Both the position numbers and the translations under genes were made by a program. Below, in pieces: positions 1 through 6,139 of a stretch of DNA of 8,905 nt. The notes beneath the pieces were generated by a model. The model saw only the letters and a list, made by a program, of their open reading frames with translations, was not told where the DNA came from and did no database searches. Every line of letters begins with the position of its first letter. The stretch's first letter is position 1. The DNA is taken from positions 1 through 8,905 of the forward strand of contig JAPTWT010000007.1 of NCBI GenBank assembly GCA_028064935.1, given 5' to 3'. This stretch comes from Gammaproteobacteria bacterium. Its GTDB lineage: Bacteria > Pseudomonadota > Gammaproteobacteria > Acidiferrobacterales > Acidiferrobacteraceae.

Positions 1-36
1 GAAGAGCTGGCGAAGGCCGCCCGGGGCTTGTCATGA
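1..36 (+). CDS. Possible C-terminal tail of an upstream gene (partial)
   Basis: Frame 1 is open from the window edge to a TGA at 34-36 and reads EELAKAARGLS, a helical, alanine-rich end with GC-rich third positions. It could be the last codons of a gene that lies outside the window. Twelve codons are too few to identify it. The other two forward frames stay open longer (to about 112 and 159) but read as low-complexity Pro/Arg-rich translations, so frame 1 is only the best guess. Confidence 0.22.
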   Translation, partial: EELAKAARGLS

Positions 37-298
37 TCTGCACGGCCGGGCTTGTCTCGAGGAAGTGGATCGGACCCCCATTCGCTCGCCCACCACAACC
101 AGGTAGCGTAAAATTTCGGCAGATGAAAGGCTGTATAGCCGACTATTTGTTTCTGTAAAGGTGTAGGTGTGATCTTGGCCGATCCGGACTGCAAGCATGT
201 GCGCACGGGGCTATCCCACTTATGTAGATGCCTTCACGCCCAAACATGCCCAGACCTGAACGACAGGAACTACGCATCAGTAAGAGAGGAGGCGCGAT
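37..298. other. Non-coding stretch upstream of the DUF5131 gene
   Basis: I see no convincing gene here. Minus-strand frames that cover it are extensions of antisense frames from the next gene. A short imperfect direct repeat (CCGGGGCTTGTC near 21-32 and CCGGGCTTGTC near 46-56) is present. The stretch around 107-165 is richer in A and T and is the likeliest place for the promoter of the gene at 299, but no clear -35/-10 pair can be defended. A strong ribosome-binding site, AGGAGG at 287-292, sits six bases before the ATG at 299. Confidence 0.3.
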
Positions 299-1075
299 AT
301 GGCAACACAATCCACCATCGAATGGACGGAACGGACATGGAATCCGACCACCGGATGCACCAAGGTTTCGCCCGGCTGCAAGCACTGCTACGCCGAGGTG
401 ATGGCCCGACGGCTGCATGCGATGGGTGCGTCCGGCTACGAGAACGAGTTCAAGCTCACATTGCACGAGAACCGGCTTCAGCAACCGCTGGCACGAAAGA
501 AGCCGGCCGTGTACTTCGTCAACAGCATGAGCGACCTGTTTCACGAAGACGTGCCGGACACGTACCTTGATCGCGTGTTCTCGATCATCGAGGCCACGCC
601 GTATCACACGTATCAAATCCTTACGAAGCGTTCCGAACGACTGCCCGAGTATTTCGCGCACCGCGCCTGCCCGCCGAACGTGTGGTTGGGAGTGTCGGTG
701 GAGGACAAGAAGTACGGCGTGCCGCGCATCGATCACCTGCGCAAGGTGGATGCGCACATTCGCTTTCTCTCCGTCGAGCCTCTCCTTGAAGACCTGGGCC
801 GAATCAACCTGCGCGACATCCACTGGGTGATCGTTGGTGGCGAGTCAGGCCACAAGGCTCGGCCCATGCGTGAAGAGTGGGTGGCAAACGTGCAGGTGCA
901 AGCCGAGGCTGCTCGCGCGGCGTTCTTCTTCAAGCAGTGGGGCGGTTGGGGAGCCGACGGGGTCAAGCGCCACAAGAAGGCGAACGGGCGCGTCTTCCAA
1001 GGGCGCACCTGGGACGACTATCCGCTTCATCGGCGACATGCTGGAGGAAACCTATGGACCGGATGCGGCTCTTGA
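299..1075 (+). CDS. DUF5131 / phage Gp37-Gp68 family three-cysteine protein
   Basis: The 258-residue protein starts MATQSTIEWTERTWNPTTGC and has three cysteines in a C-x6-C-x2-C arrangement (C20, C27, C30; TGC..SPGCKHCYAE). This is the hallmark of the DUF5131 family. Other family-like blocks are WLGVSVE, RFLSVEPLLEDLG, WVIVGGESG (about 177-185), FFFKQWGGWG and a final GRTWDDYP. The cysteine spacing suggests iron-sulfur or zinc binding and a radical-SAM-like fold (inference). The biochemical role is not established; family members occur on phages and mobile elements, often beside a 'three-Cys-motif partner' protein, which I do not see here. The start is set by AGGAGG at 287-292. After the family's usual end the last 16-18 residues look non-native: shifting frame near 1022-1026 gives a more protein-like tail ending at 1100, so a one-base insertion near the 3' end is possible. 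Confidence 0.85.
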   Translation: MATQSTIEWTERTWNPTTGCTKVSPGCKHCYAEVMARRLHAMGASGYENEFKLTLHENRLQQPLARKKPAVYFVNSMSDLFHEDVPDTYLDRVFSIIEATPYHTYQILTKRSERLPEYFAHRACPPNVWLGVSVEDKKYGVPRIDHLRKVDAHIRFLSVEPLLEDLGRINLRDIHWVIVGGESGHKARPMREEWVANVQVQAEAARAAFFFKQWGGWGADGVKRHKKANGRVFQGRTWDDYPLHRRHAGGNLWTGCGS

Positions 1076-1093
1076 CGCGGAGGGCCCGAAACC

Positions 1094-1249
1094 ATGCTAA
1101 AAATCCCGCAGCACGATATAGACGCAAAAGACCTTGATCGTCTCGTACCCCGACAGATTGTCGGAGACCCGGTGGAGTTCGCTTATCTCGTGGACCGGCT
1201 GCGCGCGGATCTGGCCTCGGGTTGGGATCGGCCGCAAGTGGTGCGCTAG
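1094..1249 (+). CDS. Small unrecognised protein (51 aa), possibly the front half of a broken gene
   Basis: ATG at 1094 is preceded by GGAGGG at 1079-1084, nine bases away, and the frame runs to TAG at 1247. The product begins MLKIPQHDIDAKDLDRLVPR and continues with acidic and hydrophobic helical sequence ending DRPQVVR. It shares an ATGCTAA overlap with the alternative end of the DUF5131 frame (TAA at 1098-1100), the usual look of translationally coupled genes. I do not recognise the family. The next frame (from 1222) overlaps it by 28 bases with a poor start. One missing base near 1240-1250 would join the two into a single protein of about 135 residues. Confidence 0.45.
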   Translation: MLKIPQHDIDAKDLDRLVPRQIVGDPVEFAYLVDRLRADLASGWDRPQVVR

Positions 1250-1500
1250 GCGCAAAGGCAAAACATCGTGCGCGCAAAAGAGCGGGGTTGAAAGCGATAC
1301 CGTTCGGCTACTTCGATCCTGTGGCCCGCAATGCCGAGAAAGAAGCGGCGCGGGCCGAGGACGCCCGTCGCCTCGCGTCTGGCGAGATCACGCTCGAGAA
1401 ACTGGTGTACCGGAATTCCTTCGTCCCGTATACCATCGACCTGTCCAGATGGAAGCTAGTCCGTGACTCAATCGCCGAAGGCGATGACGAGCTGCCTTGA
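1222..1500 (+). CDS. Small unrecognised protein (up to 92 aa)
   Basis: The frame reads to TGA at 1498-1500. From about 1288 onward it looks like genuine protein: a conserved-looking GLKAIPFGYFDPVARNAEKE stretch, an Ala/Arg/Glu helix, then EITLEKLVYRNSFVPYTIDL and an acidic end. The start is uncertain. TTG at 1222 lies inside the preceding small gene and has no good ribosome-binding site; TTG at 1288 is an alternative giving about 70 residues. The first ~20 residues from 1222 are Ala/Lys/Arg-rich and may be out of frame. I do not recognise the family. It is the last plus-strand gene before the mercury operon and converges with it, with 47 bases between the stops. Confidence 0.5.
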   Translation: MGSAASGALGAKAKHRARKRAGLKAIPFGYFDPVARNAEKEAARAEDARRLASGEITLEKLVYRNSFVPYTIDLSRWKLVRDSIAEGDDELP

Positions 1501-1547
1501 GTGATCAAGCTGTCTGGTGTACGTAACCTTTAATGCTCTAAAATACT
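1501..1547. other. AT-rich convergent junction at the operon's 3' end
   Basis: These 47 bases separate the plus-strand stop at 1500 from the minus-strand stop at 1548. The stretch is visibly richer in A and T than its surroundings and holds a short direct repeat, CTCTAA at 1536-1541 with a second copy at 1546-1551. I find no strong hairpin with a T-run on either strand, so no intrinsic terminator is called. It is a plausible left boundary of the mercury cassette (inference). Confidence 0.35.
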
Positions 1548-2066
1548 CTAATTCTTCGATATTGTACACGAAGCACCACGCGTGAGGCGCCTGGCATTCT
1601 GCCAGAAGGCTAGGATGCTCAATGCAACAGCAAACAGTTCAATCCCGAATTCGTGAGTTGCAATGAATCCCTGTATCAAGCCGGGTGCAAACCCCGCCGC
1701 AGCGGGGAAAACCACGGCTATGGCACCCACACCCAACGGGATCAGCGGAGTACAACAGAGCAAGGGGGCAAAGAAGGCGACCAGGGCGCCGCCTGTCGCT
1801 GAACTCTTACTGGCCTTTTGCCCGCCCTTTATCAGCAGCACCATGATGGCCAATGTAAGGGCGAGCAAAGCTGCCAGACAGAAGGCGAATATCGCTTGTC
1901 CCGGCGTGAGCAGGCGCAAGCTAACCCAGCCGATATGTCCGCCGGTCAGAGAAGCCGGCAAGGTGGCCGCATAGAGCGGAAACAGGACGATGAAGGCCAG
2001 CCCCGTCGTCCAGCGACCGGCCGGTTCTTGCCAGAGGCGTTGGAATGCGGTTACGAGGTCACCCAT
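1548..2066 (-). CDS. Membrane protein with MerT/MerF-like vicinal cysteines
   Basis: A 172-residue, very hydrophobic protein with about four membrane segments (roughly 20-40, 53-79, 93-120 and 140-157). The third carries GGALVAFFAPLLCCTPLIP with a Cys-Cys pair at C104-C105. That context (Gly-rich start, CC followed by TP/GP and a hydrophobic Gly-containing run) resembles the Hg-binding first helix of MerT and MerF. The whole protein is longer than MerF (about 80 aa) and unlike MerT (about 116 aa) outside this segment, so I give no mer symbol. It starts ten bases after the thioredoxin-like gene and is the last gene of the operon; its ribosome-binding site is weak, suggesting coupling. The likely role is inner-membrane handling of mercury or of reducing equivalents for the periplasmic partner (inference from motif and context). 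An unrelated Cys-containing transporter is the main alternative. Confidence 0.72.
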   Translation of the reverse strand: MGDLVTAFQRLWQEPAGRWTTGLAFIVLFPLYAATLPASLTGGHIGWVSLRLLTPGQAIFAFCLAALLALTLAIMVLLIKGGQKASKSSATGGALVAFFAPLLCCTPLIPLGVGAIAVVFPAAAGFAPGLIQGFIATHEFGIELFAVALSILAFWQNARRLTRGASCTISKN

Positions 2067-2076
2067 ATGATCGCGC

Positions 2077-2622
2077 TCAGCGGTTGGCTGGATTATTCGC
2101 GAATGCGAGTATCCGGGAGAAGGTTGCCGAGGGTGCGCTGTCTACCGCCTTGATATGTCCTTTGGCATCGATCAGGAAGTAGATGTCCGGGTAATGCCTG
2201 GCGTTATAGCGCGTGCCTAGCTGCTGGGACGCTTGCCCCAACACCCAGTTTTTGGGCGGTGCGAAATGCGGCAGTACTTTTCGAGTGAACTCGGCGATGT
2301 GCATCCCAGGATAGCCGTCGTTGCGGTAATTACGCAGTACCACGACGCGTAACCCGGCTTTCTGCAGACCGTCCGCGTGCTGTGCCAACGTCTGCAACCC
2401 CGCAGCACAACTGCCGCACCAGGTGGAGAGCAGCCAGAGCAGCGTTGGGTGACCTTTCAGGCTGGTCGTGGACAGCGTCTTTCCAGAGACCGTCGTGAAG
2501 GGCGCCGCAGGGGCCAAAGGAGAAGTGCCCGCTTCAGCAGACAGGGAAGTACCCATCCCGAACAGAAGTAACGTAAGCAGGATGCCTCTGTGTACTGAGC
2601 GACTGACACGGTGCATTTCCAT
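2077..2622 (-). CDS. Exported thioredoxin-like (TlpA/redoxin-type) protein
   Basis: The 181-residue product has a basic start, a hydrophobic core at about 13-26 and a likely signal-peptidase site near SLSAEAG, so it should act in the periplasm or be anchored to its face. A thioredoxin fold follows: a LKGHPTLLWLLSTWCGSC block with catalytic-type cysteines C69 and C72, and a cis-proline position at P145 (ARHYPDIYFL). The ATG at 2622 is preferred over TTG at 2625: it overlaps the merB-like stop as TGATG and sits nine bases after AGGAGA (2637-2632), so the two genes are probably translationally coupled. The role could be reduction or thiol exchange with mercury-loaded cysteines, or Hg binding in place of the missing MerP (inference). 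It could also be a functional counterpart of MerG, the periplasmic phenylmercury protein; I cannot align it to test this. An ordinary cytochrome-maturation-type TlpA is less likely given the context. Confidence 0.82.
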   Translation of the reverse strand: MEMHRVSRSVHRGILLTLLLFGMGTSLSAEAGTSPLAPAAPFTTVSGKTLSTTSLKGHPTLLWLLSTWCGSCAAGLQTLAQHADGLQKAGLRVVVLRNYRNDGYPGMHIAEFTRKVLPHFAPPKNWVLGQASQQLGTRYNARHYPDIYFLIDAKGHIKAVDSAPSATFSRILAFANNPANR

Positions 2623-3317
2623 CAACGAAGTTCTCCTAATCCAATCTCCAGACTACGCAGCCGTGCCTGAAATCCGAAAAAAGCGTTGGCAACCACAGCG
2701 GCCTGGGGAACTGTAAAAATGTCACCCTCATGGTCTTTGCTTTCAATTTCGGCGCAACTGCGGCAGACGAAACGAATACTCGGGCATAAGGTGTTGCAGC
2801 ACGCGTTCGTACCGCAACTTCCCTGTGTTTCGTCGGTCCAGAGGACCGCCGTCTCATGCATCATTGCCTCATGTAAGCTACCGTTGGCGTGCATCCCGAG
2901 AGCTAACTGCGTATCGCATAAGGCGCATGAGGCAACGATCTGGGTCGCTTGGCCACTGACGCGCGAAACCGCCAAGGCGTCGATCGCACACATGGCATGA
3001 ACCGAACGGTTGCCAAGTTGGACCTGCATGCCTGTCGGCAAGGCGCTGAAGGGGTAACAGCCGAGTTGCCCGGATTGATCAACTACTGCATCGATGGCCA
3101 GTAAGACATGCAGGCTCTCGGGACTCAGCACATCGGTTGCAAGCGGGCTTGCGGTATCGCACCAGTGATCAATCAGACGGCGATAATCCGCAAGGGCGTC
3201 ACTCGACAAGGCCATTACACCCCGCTCCAAAGGAAAACGATCGCGCAGACGGACAACGGCCGCTTCCACCTTCTTCCTACTGTGCAGCCGCCCTTTATCG
3301 TCTTGATGTCGGATCAT
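2622..3317 (-). CDS. merB: MerB-like organomercurial (alkylmercury) lyase
   Basis: MerB cleaves the carbon-mercury bond of organomercurials by protonolysis, releasing Hg(II) to MerA in the cytoplasm. This 231-residue protein has the family core: CYPFSALPTG, then HAMCAIDAL with C110 and D113 matching Cys96 and Asp99 of E. coli R831b MerB. C131 lies 21 residues after C110, the same spacing as Cys96 to Cys117. The second catalytic cysteine (Cys159) is probably C178 in LCPSIRF. The N-terminal winged-helix part is poorly conserved. The stretch 168-188 is unusually cysteine-rich (C168, C173, C174, C178, C185, C188), more than in the classical enzyme. ATG at 3317 has only a distant GAGG (3331-3334); an internal Met at residue 35 is a less likely start. 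It follows merA by 35 bases and overlaps the next gene at TGATG. Hand-counted 60-base lines here are 55-58% GC against about 65% in merA. Confidence 0.85.
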   Translation of the reverse strand: MIRHQDDKGRLHSRKKVEAAVVRLRDRFPLERGVMALSSDALADYRRLIDHWCDTASPLATDVLSPESLHVLLAIDAVVDQSGQLGCYPFSALPTGMQVQLGNRSVHAMCAIDALAVSRVSGQATQIVASCALCDTQLALGMHANGSLHEAMMHETAVLWTDETQGSCGTNACCNTLCPSIRFVCRSCAEIESKDHEGDIFTVPQAAVVANAFFGFQARLRSLEIGLGELR

Positions 3318-3352
3318 TTCTTATATACAACCTCGCTCAAACGGATTCTGAC

Positions 3353-5457
<2,105 letters not shown>

Positions 5458-5511
5458 GGCTGAACCTCCTGGGTGACGTTTCGTAAGTGTTTTGTGGACT
5501 CCGATAGGCTA

Positions 5512-5543
5512 AACTTAACTGCCGTACCATAGTACGGAGTCAA
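5512..5543 (-). promoter_or_regulatory. mer promoter and MerR-type operator
   Basis: Read on the minus strand, TTGACT (5543-5538) is followed at once by the perfect dyad CCGTAC-TATG-GTACGG (5537-5522) and then CAGTTAAGTT. This is the layout of the Tn501/Tn21 mer operator-promoter: a six-base inverted repeat with a four-base centre, inside an over-long spacer. A 19-base spacer gives TTAAGT as -10 and a 20-base spacer gives TAAGTT; the usual mer form is 19 bases before TAAGGT. Such promoters need MerR-Hg to untwist the DNA. The site faces merC and also lies six bases from the divergent merR start. Confidence 0.9.
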
Positions 5544-5548
5544 GGTTT

Positions 5549-5615
5549 GTGAACCCTAGAGCCGCCATATTGACGATCGGCCGCCTCGCCGAAGCGGTAG
5601 GGGCTAACCTTGGAA
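5549..5615 (+). pseudogene. merR: Truncated merR (N-terminal remnant)
   Basis: GTG at 5549, divergent from merC across the operator, opens a frame reading NPRAAILTIGRLAEAVGAN, which matches the start of MerR (LTIG.FAKAAGVN in Tn501), the first helix of the DNA-binding domain. After this the conserved ETIRFYQRKGLL block is absent. An extra T near 5610-5611 shifts the reading: removing it restores ANLE and then similarity ends at about 5615. The open frame runs on to TGA at 5726-5728 (59 codons) with unrelated sequence. The rest of the winged helix, the dimer helix and all three Hg-binding cysteines are gone, so no working regulator can be made from this copy. GTG could be replaced by TTG at 5570 as start, which changes nothing in the interpretation. 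Confidence 0.8.
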
Positions 5616-5716
5616 TGAAACCTTACCCCCCTTACCCAGTTTACAGGGCCATATCCTATGCTTCTCCCAGGCGCATCCGTAGGTGCTATGCGCACTCGCG
5701 TGAAGGAGGTTTCGCC
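5616..5716 (+). other. Leader region with direct repeat and strong ribosome-binding site
   Basis: After the merR breakpoint come AAACCTTACCCC and a second CTTACCC (about 5618-5637), a direct repeat resembling one arm of CueR-type operators. In another frame the stretch reads as a short peptide ending TRVKEVSP with TGA at 5718-5720, overlapping the next ATG as ATGA; it may be the tail of a second truncated gene. AAGGAGG at 5703-5709 is a strong ribosome-binding site for the ATG at 5717. Confidence 0.35.
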
Positions 5717-5720
5717 ATGA

Positions 5721-6122
5721 AGCAATGAAGAGGCCAACAAAATTTATGGGCCACTCGGCCGGCACAATGAGCGCGAAATCGATCGGGCGCGCCTTGCTAT
5801 TCGGGTACCTCATGCGCATCTTACGGCCTTGCTGAACAACGATGATGCGCGAGGCGCACTCAAGGTCATTGAGCGTCTCGCGCGGCGCGTTGCCCTGTCC
5901 AGGGTCAGTCGCAAGGTATGGGCCTATGACCACATCGACGTGCTGGCAGCCGTACCGGCCAGCCACGACTCCCTGCCGGAATCGTTTCGCGCCGTGCGGT
6001 GGCCTTCGATCGAGGAACACGTCAACGAAGTCCGTCAAGCCGAGTACAGGAAAGGGCACAACAGAACGACGCGGCCAGCAGATCGGGGGAAGACGACGAG
6101 CCGGATGACAATTGCGACATGA
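5721..6122 (+). CDS. Unrecognised small protein with likely frameshifts at both ends
   Basis: Frame 3 from 5721 to TGA at 6120-6122 reads as clear protein: SNEEANKIYGPLGRHNERE, ALLNNDDARGALKVIERLAR, VWAYDHIDVLAAVP, FRAVRWPSIEEHVNEVRQ, with strong GC bias in third positions. The expected start is ATG at 5717, seven bases after AAGGAGG, but as written that ATG meets a stop after three codons (ATGAAGCAATGA). Removing one A gives MSNEEANK and joins the long frame. Otherwise translation could begin at TTG 5829 (97 aa). At the other end the frame becomes basic and unlikely after about 6045, whereas shifting frame gives an acidic tail (SGEDDEPDDNCDMMP) ending at 6130. The gene therefore looks like a ~137-residue protein hit by two opposite indels, or a sequence with two errors. 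No family is recognised. It converges with the coupling-protein gene, whose stop is at 6140. Confidence 0.55.
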   Translation, partial: SNEEANKIYGPLGRHNEREIDRARLAIRVPHAHLTALLNNDDARGALKVIERLARRVALSRVSRKVWAYDHIDVLAAVPASHDSLPESFRAVRWPSIEEHVNEVRQAEYRKGHNRTTRPADRGKTTSRMTIAT

Positions 6123-6139
6123 TGCCATGAGGCCCACGC

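Noticed and set aside
20..57. Short direct repeat CCGGG(G)CTTGTC
   Set aside because: Only two imperfect copies of about 11 bases; too little to call an attachment site or iteron array.
143..823. 226-codon open frame on the minus strand
   Set aside because: It lies antisense to the DUF5131 gene, has no recognisable motif, and follows from GC-rich codon structure of the true gene.
1554..1573. Possible terminator hairpin (CTTCG ... CGAAG)
   Set aside because: The stem is only five bases with a ten-base loop, lies inside the end of the last operon gene, and has no T-run.
5618..5728. C-terminal continuation of MerR, because IRRCYA occurs at about the right distance to match IRRYGEA
   Set aside because: The 21 residues in between share nothing with the highly conserved ETIRFYQRKGLL block and the frame stops soon after; the IRR match is probably chance.
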